Assembly: GCF_030064675.1 (NCBI RefSeq)
Contig: NZ_CP116413.1
Location: 4,682,001 to 4,746,000 of the forward strand
Reading direction: 5' to 3'
From: Crossiella sp. CA-258035
Lineage (GTDB): Bacteria > Actinomycetota > Actinomycetes > Mycobacteriales > Pseudonocardiaceae
Length of the DNA: 64,000 bases
In this document: one piece after another, positions 41,730-50,146 of the stretch
How the letters are laid out: every line of letters starts with the position of its first letter
Numbering within the stretch: the first letter of the stretch is position 1
Made by a program: the position numbers and the translations under genes
Notes under the pieces: model-generated
Database searches by the model: none
Told to the model about the DNA's origin: nothing
The model's input: the letters and a program-made list of their open reading frames with translations, nothing else

Positions 41730-42632
41730 GTGATGGACGAGCTGCCCTTCGACCAGGTCCGCACCCTGCTCGCCGCGGTCGACGAGGGCACCTTCGAGGC
41801 TGCTGCCCGCGCCCTGCACGTCACCCCCTCCGCGGTCAGCCAACGGATCAAGGCCCTGGAACAGCGGACCGGCCGGGTGCTGCTGCAACGCGCCAAACCG
41901 GTCCGGCTCACCCCCTCCGGCGAGGTGGTGGCCCGCTTCGGACGGCAACTCGCCCTGCTCGCCCACGACGCCCGCACCGAGCTCGGCCTGCCCGAGGACG
42001 GCAGGCCCACCGTGCTGCCGGTCGCGGTCAACGCCGACTCGCTGGCCACCTGGTTCCTCACCGCGCTGACCAGGGTCCCCGAACACCTCCAGGTCTGCTT
42101 CGCACTGCGCCGCGAGGACCAGGACCACACCACCGACCTGCTGCGCGAGGGCCTGGTGCTGGCCGCGGTCACCTCCAGCCCGGAACCCGTGCAGGGCTGC
42201 TCGGTGCGACCGCTGGGCCGGATGCGCTACCGCGCGATGGCCAGCCCGGCCTTCGTCGAACGCTGGCTCACCGGCGCCCCGCTGGCGGAGCTGCTGCCCG
42301 AGGCGCCGGTGGTGCTCTTCGACGGCAAGGACGACCTGCAGCACCAGTTCGCCCGCGCCCGCACCGGCCGCGACCCCAGCAGCCGTCAGCACCTGGTGCC
42401 CGCCTCCGACATCTTCCTGGCCGCGGTCGTGCAGGGCCTGGGCTGGGGCATGATCCCGGACGTGCAAGCCGGTGACCACGCCGCCCGTGGCCTGCTGGCC
42501 GACCTCGCCCCGGCGCACCCGGTGGACGTGCCGCTGTACTGGCAGCAGTGGAAACTCGACTCCCCGCCGCTGACCGCCCTGGCCGAGGCGGTGGCCCGCA
42601 CCGCTGCCGAACACCTCGCCCCACTGCCTTGA
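41730..42632 (+). CDS. lysG: LysG/ArgP (IciA) LysR-type regulator
   Basis: A 300-residue LysR regulator of the ArgP/LysG branch. The HTH is EGTFEAAARALHVTPSAVSQRI and the linker helix KALEQRTGRVLLQR. The effector domain contains DSLATWFLTAL, typical of this branch. It activates the divergent lysE gene in response to lysine/arginine. GTG 41730 is followed at once by ATG 41733; either may be used. The stop overlaps the -35 of the next promoter. Confidence 0.95.
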   Translation: MMDELPFDQVRTLLAAVDEGTFEAAARALHVTPSAVSQRIKALEQRTGRVLLQRAKPVRLTPSGEVVARFGRQLALLAHDARTELGLPEDGRPTVLPVAVNADSLATWFLTALTRVPEHLQVCFALRREDQDHTTDLLREGLVLAAVTSSPEPVQGCSVRPLGRMRYRAMASPAFVERWLTGAPLAELLPEAPVVLFDGKDDLQHQFARARTGRDPSSRQHLVPASDIFLAAVVQGLGWGMIPDVQAGDHAARGLLADLAPAHPVDVPLYWQQWKLDSPPLTALAEAVARTAAEHLAPLP

Positions 42633-42659
42633 CCTCCACCTAGCTGGAGGTAGCACGCT
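42629..42659 (+). promoter_or_regulatory. MerR-type promoter with palindromic spacer
   Basis: TTGACC (-35, 42629-42634) and CACGCT (-10, 42654-42659) are separated by 19 bases, the overlong spacing characteristic of MerR-family promoters. The spacer carries the perfect inverted repeat ACCTCCA-CCTAGC-TGGAGGT (42632-42651). The predicted transcription start coincides with the ATG at 42666. The -35 overlaps the lysG stop codon. No MerR-family gene is adjacent. Confidence 0.6.
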
Positions 42660-42665
42660 GCCCGC

Positions 42666-42761
42666 ATGCCCCTTTCCGAAGACCTGCCGCCCGATACCCC
42701 AGCTGTGGTGCTCGACTACTGGTTCGCCCTGGAATGCCCCTGGCTCGGCTGGTTCGACTGA
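42666..42761 (+). CDS. Possible leaderless 31-residue ORF
   Basis: A 31-codon ORF from ATG 42666 to TGA 42761. The C-terminal half is aromatic (VVLDYWFALECPWLGWFD). It starts 7 bases downstream of a MerR-type -10, so it would be translated from a leaderless mRNA. The VLDYWF stretch resembles the start of DUF924 proteins (VLDFWF), so it may be a truncated remnant; alternatively it is a functional small peptide. There is no homology to guide function. Confidence 0.4.
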   Translation: MPLSEDLPPDTPAVVLDYWFALECPWLGWFD

Positions 42762-42808
42762 CCCGTAATTCAGCGGCGCCACCCGCCCCGAATGCCTACG
42801 CTGCGGCC

Positions 42809-43801
42809 ATGCGGGATCTGCGCGAACTGCCCAAGGCCCATTTGCACGTGCACCTGGAGAGCACCCTGCGCCCGGCCACCCTGCGGGAACTGGCCGTCCG
42901 GCACCGGGTCGAGCTGCCCAGCGGCTCCGCCTTCCAGGGCTTCCGCGCCTTCGCCGACGCCAACTCCCGCATCCGCGACTGCCTGCGCGACCCGGCCGAC
43001 TTCCGCCGCCTGGCCCGCGAGTTCTGCGCCGACGAAGCCGCCCAGGGCACCCGCTACGCCGAGATCCGGTTCACCGCCGCCGCGCACGGCGAGCGCCTCG
43101 GCGACCTGGCCATGCCGCTGACCGCGGTGCTGGAAGGGCTGGCCGAGGGCGAGGCCGAACACGACATCCAGGTCCAGGTCATCCTCGACCACTCCCGCCG
43201 CCGCTCCGTAGAACGCGCCCGCCGCACCCTGGAGCTGGCCCGCAGGTTCCCGGAGCGGGTGATCGGCCTGGACATGGCGGGGGAGGAGACCTACCCGCTG
43301 GCCCCGTTCGCCCAGGTCATCGCGGAAGCCAAGGACGCGGGCCTGCACCAGGTGCACCACGCCGGCGAGTGCTGCGGCGCGGACAGCATCCGGGAAGCGC
43401 TCACCCTCGGGCACACCGAACGCCTCGGCCACGGCTTCCGTGTGCTGGAGGACCGCGAACTGACCGCCGAGGTCGCCGACCGCGGCATCCCGCTGGAAGT
43501 CTGCCCCTCCTCCAACGTCACCCTCGGCCTGGTCCCGAGCCTGGCCGGCCACCCGCTGCCGGCTCTGCTCGCCGCCGGACTGGTGGTCACCCTCAACACC
43601 GACATCCCCAACTTCACCCGCACCACCCTCACCGAGGAGTACCAGCGGGCCCGCGACACCTTCGGCCTGACCGACCCGCAACTGGCCGGCCTGGCCCGCG
43701 CCGCCGTGGACGCCTCCTTCGCCCCGGCCCCAACCAAGGCCGCCCTGCACCGCGACATCGATGCCTGGAGCGCCGCACCGCCCGCGCCGCCGATGCGATA
43801 G
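42809..43801 (+). CDS. add: Adenosine deaminase-family enzyme
   Basis: A 330-residue TIM-barrel aminohydrolase. The zinc motif HLHVHLE (H11, H13) is at the N-terminus, followed by HAGECCGADSIREAL and RLGHGFRVLED. The zinc aspartate is D265 in VTLNTDIPNF, where the usual second aspartate of the DD pair is isoleucine, a change that could alter substrate or rate. It should deaminate adenosine or a related purine. The PhoD-like gene follows 10 bases later, suggesting joint nucleotide salvage. Confidence 0.92.
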   Translation: MRDLRELPKAHLHVHLESTLRPATLRELAVRHRVELPSGSAFQGFRAFADANSRIRDCLRDPADFRRLAREFCADEAAQGTRYAEIRFTAAAHGERLGDLAMPLTAVLEGLAEGEAEHDIQVQVILDHSRRRSVERARRTLELARRFPERVIGLDMAGEETYPLAPFAQVIAEAKDAGLHQVHHAGECCGADSIREALTLGHTERLGHGFRVLEDRELTAEVADRGIPLEVCPSSNVTLGLVPSLAGHPLPALLAAGLVVTLNTDIPNFTRTTLTEEYQRARDTFGLTDPQLAGLARAAVDASFAPAPTKAALHRDIDAWSAAPPAPPMR

Positions 43802-43811
43802 ACAAGGCGGC

Positions 43812-45413
43812 GTGCCCAACCTCGTACTCGGTCCGCTGCTGCGCCACGTCGACGACAACTCGGCCACCGTCTGGGTGGAGACCGACCGCCCCGGCACCGT
43901 CCGGGTGCTCGACGCCGAAGCCACCACCTTCCAGGTCTCCGGCCACCACTACGCGCTGGTCGTGATCAGCGGCCTGGCCCCGGACACCGAACACGAGTAC
44001 CAGGTCCACCTCGACGGCGAAGCGGTGTGGCCGCTGCCCGGCTCGGCCTACCCCCCCAGCGTCATCCGCACCCTGCCCACCCACTCCGACCATCCGGTGC
44101 GGGTCTCCTTCGGCTCCTGCCGCTTCGCCCAGCCCGAGGACGCCAAGCGGCGGGCCAAGGTCGGCTACTGCGCGCTGTCCGCGCTGGCCAACCGCCTCAT
44201 CACGCAGCCGGTGCGGGAACGGCCGGAGGCGCTGCTGCTGCTCGGCGACCAGATCTACGCCGATGAGACCACCGACCGCACCCAGCAGTACCTCAAGCAG
44301 CGCCGCGACCTCAGCCAACCGCCGGGCGTGGAGGTCGCCGACTACGAGGAGTACACCCAGCTCTACCGGGAGAGCTGGACCGAACCCGAGGTCCGCTGGC
44401 TGTTCTCCACCGTGCCCACCTCGATGATCTTCGACGACCACGACGTCCGCGACGACTGGAACACCTCGGAGATCTGGCGGCAGGAGATGGCCGCCAAACC
44501 GTGGTGGGCCAAGCGGGCCCGCGGCGCGCTGGCCTCCTACTGGGTCTACCAGCACCTGGGCAACCTCGCCCCGGCCACGCTGGCCAAGGACGAGCTGTAC
44601 CAGCAGGTCCTGGCCCTGCACGGGGCTGACGCCCAGGAGTTGCTGGAGTCCCACGCCGCCCGCTGGGACACCGAGATCGGCGAGCACAAGCACGCCCAGT
44701 GGAGCTACTGCCGCGACTTCGGCCCGGTCCGCCTGCTCATGGTGGACAGCCGCGCGGGCCGCATCCTCGCCGGCGGCCGCCGCAGGATGCTCGACGACGA
44801 GGAGTTCGCCTGGCTCACCGCCCAGCTCGACGGCGCGGGCAGCGAGTACCGCCACCTGCTCGTCGGCAGCTCCCTGCCCTGGCTGCTGCCACCGGTGATC
44901 CACCACATGCAGGCCCGCAACGAGCACGCCGCGCACCGCCCCGGCTGGCGCGGCCGCCTGGCCGAACGCATCCGCCAGGCAGGCGACTTCGACCACTGGG
45001 CCAGCTTCCGCGAGTCCTTCGACCAGCTCTCCCAGCTGCTGCACCGGACCGCGGCCAAGACCGACGGCACGGTCGCGGTGCTCTCCGGCGACGTCCACCA
45101 CAGTTACATCGCCCGCACCACCGAGCAGGCCCCGGTGTACCAGCTGACCTGCTCCCCCCTGCGCAACGCCGAACCGGACCTGTTCAAACCGGCCCTCCGT
45201 CTCGCCTGGTGGCGCCCCCTGACCGCGCTCTCGCACGCCTGGGCGCGCCTCTCCGGTGTCCCGCCCCAGCCCACCCACTGGACCAAGACCACCGGCCCGC
45301 ACTTCGGCAACCTGCTCGCGACCCTCGACCTCACCGCCACCGAGGCCACCCTGACCTTCGAGCGCGCCAGCGAAACCAGCCTCACCGAGGTCTGCCGCCT
45401 ACCCCTGCGCTGA
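43812..45413 (+). CDS. Cytoplasmic PhoD-like phosphatase
   Basis: A 533-residue metallophosphatase without a signal peptide. A fibronectin-like N-domain (LGPLLRHVDDNSATVWVET) precedes the core, which has LLLLGDQIYAD, MIFDDHDVRDDW and VLSGDVHHSYI metal-ligand motifs. Many actinobacterial relatives are annotated as alkaline phosphatase D family. It is the second PhoD-family gene within 4 kb. It probably hydrolyses phosphodiesters or nucleotides in the cytoplasm, with the adjacent deaminase. The last 15 bases overlap the convergent gene. Confidence 0.9.
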   Translation: MPNLVLGPLLRHVDDNSATVWVETDRPGTVRVLDAEATTFQVSGHHYALVVISGLAPDTEHEYQVHLDGEAVWPLPGSAYPPSVIRTLPTHSDHPVRVSFGSCRFAQPEDAKRRAKVGYCALSALANRLITQPVRERPEALLLLGDQIYADETTDRTQQYLKQRRDLSQPPGVEVADYEEYTQLYRESWTEPEVRWLFSTVPTSMIFDDHDVRDDWNTSEIWRQEMAAKPWWAKRARGALASYWVYQHLGNLAPATLAKDELYQQVLALHGADAQELLESHAARWDTEIGEHKHAQWSYCRDFGPVRLLMVDSRAGRILAGGRRRMLDDEEFAWLTAQLDGAGSEYRHLLVGSSLPWLLPPVIHHMQARNEHAAHRPGWRGRLAERIRQAGDFDHWASFRESFDQLSQLLHRTAAKTDGTVAVLSGDVHHSYIARTTEQAPVYQLTCSPLRNAEPDLFKPALRLAWWRPLTALSHAWARLSGVPPQPTHWTKTTGPHFGNLLATLDLTATEATLTFERASETSLTEVCRLPLR

Positions 45414-47003
45414 CTTCGGTTCTTCTGGCAGGGGCTCCTCCGGCAGGTGCAACACCGTCGGCCGATCCGCCTCGAACGCCCGGGCCAGCTCCACCCGCAA
45501 CTCCGCCGCCCCCGTCACCCGAACCCCATGACACCCCAACGCCCGCCCCAGCGCCGCGAAGTCCGGCGAAGGCAGATCCACCGCGTGCACCGGATCCGCC
45601 CGAGCCACCATCTCCGCCTTGATCTCCCCGTACCCGGCGTTGTCCACCACCAGCACCGGCAACGCCAACCCCAGCTGCGCCGCCGTGGCCAACTCCGCCA
45701 CGGTGAACATCACCCCACCGTCCCCGAGCAAGGCCGCCGTCCGCACCCCCGGACTGGCCACCGCCGCCCCGATCGCCGCAGGCAACCCGTACCCCAAGGT
45801 CCCGAACCCGGTCGGATACAGAAACCCACCCGGCCGCTGGATCGGCAGGTTGGTCAGCGCCCCGTAGTAGCAGGCCATCGCACTGTCCGCGCCCAGCACC
45901 CCGTCCCCGAGGAACTCGCCCAGCACCTCCAGCAACCACAACCACCGAGCCCCCTCGGCCCGCCCCTGCGCCCGCAACCTCCCCCGCCACCAAGCCGCCC
46001 GCGCCACCCCGTCACCAGGTCGGTCAGCCAGCCGGGGGAGCAGCTCCACCAGCACCGCACCGACATCCCCCACCACCTCCACCTCGGGTGTGGCGTTGAC
46101 CCGCAACTGCCCCGGATCCACATCCACCCGCACCAGACACCCCGGCTGCGCCAACGGCTCCACCCAGAAGTCACTCGGCGCCAGCTCACTGCCCAGCACC
46201 AGCAGCACATCGCAGTCCCGCACGAACTCCGCCACCCCAGGCAGATGCACCCCAGCCCCCAAGCTCAACGGATGCCCCTCGCCCAACACCCCCTTCCCAT
46301 TGGCCGTGCTGACCACCGGCGCCCCCACCCGCTCCGCCAGCTCCCGAACCAGCCCCGCCGCCCCCTTGGCACCCCCACCCACCAGCACCCCAGGCCGCCG
46401 CGCCACCCCCAACACCTCAACCAGCCGTGCCAACGCCGCAGGCTCCGCCCGCACCCGAGGCACCACCACCGGCACCCCCACCTCGGCTTCACCGACCTCG
46501 GCAAGCACATCCACCGGCACCTCCAGGTGCACCGGCCGAGGCCGCCCCGCCCGGAAGAACGCGAACGCCTCAGCCACCACCGCCGGAATCTCCGCCACCG
46601 AGGTGACCCGCACGCTGTACGCCGCGATCGCCCCCATCGCCGCCGACTGGTCCTTCATCTCGTGCAGGAACCCGTTCCCCCGCCCCGGATGCCGCAACGG
46701 CAACCCCGGAGAGATCAACAACACCGGCACCGAGTCCGAGTACGCCTGCCCCACCGCCGCCGCCGCGTTCAACGTCGCAGGCCCCGAGGTCACCACACAC
46801 ACCCCAGGCTGCCCACTGACCCGTGCGTACCCATCCGCCGCGTAGGCAGCCCCCTGCTCATGCCGGGCACTCACATGCCGAACCCCAGCCTCAGCCAGAT
46901 GCCGGTAGATCTCCAGGTTGTGCGTGCCCGGTATCCCGAACACGGTGTCCACCCCATGCGCGACCAACGCCCGCACCACAGCCTGCCCACCGGTCATCCG
47001 CAC
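45399..47003 (-). CDS. ThDP-dependent decarboxylase (acetolactate-synthase-like, AruI type)
   Basis: A 534-residue enzyme with the three ThDP domains. The catalytic glutamate is E49 in ARHEQGAAYAADGYAR. The ThDP/Mg site is LLGDGGVMFTVAELATAAQ ending in NAGYGEIKAE. The layout matches AruI (5-guanidino-2-oxopentanoate decarboxylase) and benzoylformate-like enzymes more than true acetolactate synthase, with no small subunit nearby. GTG 47003 has AGGGGG about 7 bases upstream; ATG 46997 is possible. Function among 2-oxoacid decarboxylases is not resolved. Confidence 0.88.
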   Translation of the reverse strand: MRMTGGQAVVRALVAHGVDTVFGIPGTHNLEIYRHLAEAGVRHVSARHEQGAAYAADGYARVSGQPGVCVVTSGPATLNAAAAVGQAYSDSVPVLLISPGLPLRHPGRGNGFLHEMKDQSAAMGAIAAYSVRVTSVAEIPAVVAEAFAFFRAGRPRPVHLEVPVDVLAEVGEAEVGVPVVVPRVRAEPAALARLVEVLGVARRPGVLVGGGAKGAAGLVRELAERVGAPVVSTANGKGVLGEGHPLSLGAGVHLPGVAEFVRDCDVLLVLGSELAPSDFWVEPLAQPGCLVRVDVDPGQLRVNATPEVEVVGDVGAVLVELLPRLADRPGDGVARAAWWRGRLRAQGRAEGARWLWLLEVLGEFLGDGVLGADSAMACYYGALTNLPIQRPGGFLYPTGFGTLGYGLPAAIGAAVASPGVRTAALLGDGGVMFTVAELATAAQLGLALPVLVVDNAGYGEIKAEMVARADPVHAVDLPSPDFAALGRALGCHGVRVTGAAELRVELARAFEADRPTVLHLPEEPLPEEPKSAQG

Positions 47004-47009
47004 CAAGCC

Positions 47010-47988
47010 ACCCCCTGCTCAACCCCGGAGCCCACGTCCCCGGCTCCCGAGACCGCGTCCCTGACCACCAAGACTCGCGCACCAGTCGCCGAGCCTCGCG
47101 CACCGACCACCACCGCCCGCCCCCAGTCCCCGGCCCCCGCCTCAGCGGTCCCGACCCCCGGGTCGGCACGCTTCGCCGCCCCCTCCCCGACACCAACTCC
47201 CAACTTCCCAACGCCAGCGGTCGGTTCACCGACGTCAGCGCCCACGTCCCCGTCAGTGCCCACCTTCCGGCCAGCGCCCAACTCGCCACCGCCAGTCATC
47301 AGCTCACCGGCCGCGGTGCCCAACCAGCTCACCGCCCCCGACTCCAACGTCCATCCCCTGGCCCCGGAGGCTGACCTTCCAACCCCGGCCGCGCCAGCTC
47401 AAGCTCCCGGGCCTCCGGTAGCGCATCCACCGCACCGCCCCAACGACCCCATCCGCACCGGGTCGAGGTCCCCTCGGCAAGCTCCGGCCCGCCGACATCC
47501 ACTCCACCGCGACGTCCCGGTACACCTCAACCAACGCGCCCTCGATCCCGATCAGCACCACGGCTCAGAACGCCGGAGTCCCTCGATCAACCCCGCGCCC
47601 GCCGACCCTGCACCTCCGGCCCATACCCGCGCTCGTCGAGCCGCCCCGCCATTCCGTCGCAAGCGGCGAGCGGTGCCACCGGGCCGCGCGGCTATCGCAC
47701 ACCGAACGCGCACAGCGACACCTCGTGCACTCCAGTAGGTGATGAGACCGCCTCCTGACTCGCTCCAGCAGGCATTAACCCCGGCAACACCACCCAGTGC
47801 ACCGTCACTCACCGTGCCGTCGCACGCCAACGGCTGGCCACGCCGCGAGGGCCGCTCGCCCCGCTGACGCGCGTCAGCGGGTGGACCCCCGCCGCAGTGA
47901 ACACCCGAGCGAGCCGAACGAATGCCCGTTGTTCCGCGAGGGGCCCGAGCCCATCCCGGACCTGACGCACCGCCACCTCCAGGAGCTG
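47010..47988. other. Roughly 1 kb region without a convincing gene
   Basis: No frame here looks like a normal protein. The + strand frame is a start-less Pro/Ala/Thr-rich run. The - strand frames are Gly/Val-rich or basic without domains (for example 47304-47561). Short direct repeats such as CTCGCGCACC recur near 47065 and 47095. A 64-codon ORF at 47797-47991 ends just inside the next palindrome but has no supporting features. It may be decayed coding DNA or a repeat-rich spacer. Confidence 0.5.
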
Positions 47989-48006
47989 TGACTGATCAAT
48001 CAGTCA
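47989..48006. promoter_or_regulatory. Perfect 18-base palindrome upstream of the VOC gene
   Basis: TGACTGATCAATCAGTCA is symmetric as 8-2-8 and ends 51 bases before the start at 48057. The form resembles TetR-family operators. The regulator is unknown; the TetR at 49437 has a different palindrome at its own promoter. Confidence 0.65.
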
Positions 48007-48056
48007 GCATCAATCTGGTATGACGGTGCCGGGATGTCAAGGGAACGGGGGACTCA

Positions 48057-48662
48057 ATGCTCGACCACCTCGTGCTGGCGACGCCGGACCTGGCCGGCAC
48101 CGTCGACTTGGTGCACCTCCTTTCCGGCGTCCGCCCGGTACCAGGCGGACGCCATGAAGCGTGGGGGACGGCGAACTACTTGCTCGGCGTGGGTGAGCAG
48201 GCCTACTTGGAGATCATCGGACCGGATCCGGACCGCGTAGTCGAGCCGACCGTGTTCGGACTCGGCACGCTGACCGGACCCAGCCTGATGACCTGGGCCG
48301 CCCGCGCCACGGACATCGACGCGAGCGTGGCCGCCGCCCGCGCCCGCGGTGTCGATCCGGGCACACCGCAGGCAATGGGACGTGTCGCCACCGACGGACG
48401 ACGGCTGAGCTGGCGGCTCACCCCGCCAGGCACTGGAGTCGTCCCGTTCCTGATCGACTGGGGTGACACGGCACACCCTGCCGGGAACCTTCCGGTGGCG
48501 CCGCTGGTGGAGCTGCACGCGATGTCCCCGGATCCGGAACCGCTTCGCACCACCCTGGCTGCACTGGACGTCACGTTGCCGGTCCGTCCAGCCAACCGCG
48601 TCGGCCTGAGATCAGTCATACACGGTCTAAATGGCGAATTCGAATTGATCACCGGCCCTTAG
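48057..48662 (+). CDS. VOC-superfamily (glyoxalase_3-like) protein
   Basis: A 201-residue protein with the glyoxalase_3 start LDHLVLATPDLAGTVDLV and a characteristic ANYLLGVGEQAYLEIIGPDP stretch. The final part holds WRLTPPGTGVVPFLIDWG. VOC proteins bind a metal and act as dioxygenases, glyoxalases or drug-binding proteins; ligand residues cannot be assigned confidently. The ATG follows a perfect palindrome, suggesting repressor control. The methyltransferase follows 57 bases later. Confidence 0.85.
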   Translation: MLDHLVLATPDLAGTVDLVHLLSGVRPVPGGRHEAWGTANYLLGVGEQAYLEIIGPDPDRVVEPTVFGLGTLTGPSLMTWAARATDIDASVAAARARGVDPGTPQAMGRVATDGRRLSWRLTPPGTGVVPFLIDWGDTAHPAGNLPVAPLVELHAMSPDPEPLRTTLAALDVTLPVRPANRVGLRSVIHGLNGEFELITGP

Positions 48663-48719
48663 GCTTTTCTGACTCGATCGTGTCATTTCAGTGTTCGCCC
48701 AGCGAAGAATCGGTCGCAT

Positions 48720-49409
48720 ATGGACCATCGCTTCGGGTTTGGTGTATGTATGCGCGCCCACTACGACGACATCGCCGACTGGTACGAGCACGAATTCCTT
48801 GCTGCACAACGGGATTCCGATCCGCTGGAGCTGACCGCGCTGCTGGTCGACCTGCTCGGCGCAGGCGGCGGACCGTGCCTGGAAATAGGCTGCGGAACCG
48901 GCGCGCATGCCGATCGGCTCCGTGCACTGGGCTGGGATCCGTTTGGACTCGACATTTCCTGCGGTATGCTCCGTCATGCGTCGGCGAAACTGCCCGTGGC
49001 TCAGGCCGACGCCGAATGCCTGCCCATCGCCGACAGTTCACTGGCGGCCGTCATGACGGTGCTCACCCATACCGACATGCCCGGCTATCCGGCGGTGCTC
49101 CGCGAAGTGGCCCGAGTTCTGCGCCCTGGCGGCGTGTTCGTCCACCTCGGGGTGCACCCGTGTTTCTGCGGCGGTTTTGCCGACCGGTCCGCCCCGGCGG
49201 CCATAGTGATCAAGCCCGGTTACCGGGACACCCACTGGACGACCGCGTCGTGGACCGCACAGGGGTTGCGCGACAAGGTCGGCGCCACCCACCGCCCACT
49301 GCCGCAGCTACTCCACGACTTCCTGGCCGCCGGCCTGGTGCTGGAGCGCTTCGGCGAGGGTGGAGCGCCGACGCCGACGGTGTTCGGAGTGCGAGCACGA
49401 AAGGAGTGA
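48720..49409 (+). CDS. Class I SAM-dependent methyltransferase
   Basis: A 229-residue methyltransferase. Motif I is PCLEIGCGTGAHADRL, post-I is FGLDISCGML, and the ADAECLPIADSSLAAVMTV stretch provides motif II/III. It is a Methyltransf_11-type enzyme. Alternative starts are ATG 48720 and ATG 48750 (MRAHYDDIADWYEHE, the more typical N-terminus). Probably in one transcript with the VOC gene. Target unknown. Confidence 0.88.
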   Translation: MDHRFGFGVCMRAHYDDIADWYEHEFLAAQRDSDPLELTALLVDLLGAGGGPCLEIGCGTGAHADRLRALGWDPFGLDISCGMLRHASAKLPVAQADAECLPIADSSLAAVMTVLTHTDMPGYPAVLREVARVLRPGGVFVHLGVHPCFCGGFADRSAPAAIVIKPGYRDTHWTTASWTAQGLRDKVGATHRPLPQLLHDFLAAGLVLERFGEGGAPTPTVFGVRARKE

Positions 49410-49436
49410 CTGCCGATGACGAATGGCGCCTGAGCA

Positions 49437-50057
49437 TCACGCCGACGGTTCGGGCTGCCCGGCGAACAGGCGATCCAGGTGGTCGCGGAGGACGCGTTCG
49501 GCCGCCGCGCCGTCGCGTTGCCCGCCGACGACGCTGGAGACCAGGCCGCCTGTGAGCGCCACCAGGATGGTGGCGGTGATCGCCGGATCCCGGTCGGCGT
49601 CGATCTCGCCTGCCTCCTGGGCCAGGCGGATCTGGCCGGCCAGGTACTGCTCGAGCTTGTCCGGGGTGGTGCCGAAGTTGCGGCTGGCGAATGCCGGGTC
49701 GGAGATCATCAGGGCTTGGTAGGCGACCAGGGTGAGCTGGACACGGTGGCTTTCCTCATCCGTGGGCAGCAGGGCGATCAGCGCCGCGTACAGGATGCTG
49801 CGTGGCGTTGGCGGCAGGCCGGCCTTGCGGATGCGGTCGAGCATGCGCTCGTTGAGCTTGTCAACCAGGCGGGTCAGCCCGTTGAGCAGCAGCTCTTCCT
49901 TGGTGTGGAAGTAGTACTGCACCAGGCGCAAGGAGACGCCGGCTTCGGTGGCGACCTCGCGCATGCTGGCGGCGTGCAGGCCGCGGGTGCCGGCGATGCG
50001 CAGCAACGCCTCGGCGATCTCGGCGCGACGCTGCTCATGATCAACCAGTTTTGGCAC
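49437..50057 (-). CDS. TetR-family repressor (ATACG-operator type)
   Basis: A 206-residue regulator with HTH at about 8-55 (EQRRAEIAEALLRIAG, then SMREVATEAGVSLRLVQYYF). The C-terminal helical domain is long and hydrophobic. GTG 50057 is taken as start because homology begins at VPKLVDHEQRR; upstream codons extend into the operator. It is divergent from the hydrolase at 50147, with a perfect palindrome between. Its recognition helix resembles the TetR at 11235, and so does its site. Confidence 0.9.
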   Translation of the reverse strand: MPKLVDHEQRRAEIAEALLRIAGTRGLHAASMREVATEAGVSLRLVQYYFHTKEELLLNGLTRLVDKLNERMLDRIRKAGLPPTPRSILYAALIALLPTDEESHRVQLTLVAYQALMISDPAFASRNFGTTPDKLEQYLAGQIRLAQEAGEIDADRDPAITATILVALTGGLVSSVVGGQRDGAAAERVLRDHLDRLFAGQPEPSA

Positions 50058-50085
50058 GGCGCACACCCTACGACACCCATCAACG

Positions 50086-50101
50086 TGATACGTTCGTATC
50101 A
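50086..50101. promoter_or_regulatory. TetR operator, perfect 16-base palindrome
   Basis: TGATACGTTCGTATCA (7-2-7) lies between the TetR and hydrolase genes. The core ATACG-NN-CGTAT is identical to the core of the operator at 11821-11836. Confidence 0.8.
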
Positions 50102-50146
50102 TAACCGACAGTGATGGGGGTTGCTGTGGTGGACGATCGACTGGGC

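Noticed and set aside
12162-42632. Natural-product gene cluster spanning the exporters, glycosyltransferase, methyltransferase and ABM gene
   Set aside because: No polyketide, peptide or terpene synthase is present. The genes lie in separate small operons, so detoxification is a better reading than biosynthesis.
47304-47561. 85-codon - strand ORF in the gene-poor region
   Set aside because: Basic, domain-free translation starting with GTG; cannot be separated from chance in this composition.
45447-47738. Very long open frame on the + strand opposite the ThDP enzyme gene
   Set aside because: It is the complement of a real gene with GC-driven lack of stops. The translation is His/Pro/Arg-rich with no domain and continues into repeat-like DNA.
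47797-47991. 64-codon ORF upstream of the VOC gene
   Set aside because: It has no ribosome-binding site, unusual composition and no recognisable features, and its stop lies inside the palindrome. Kept only as part of the gene-poor region.
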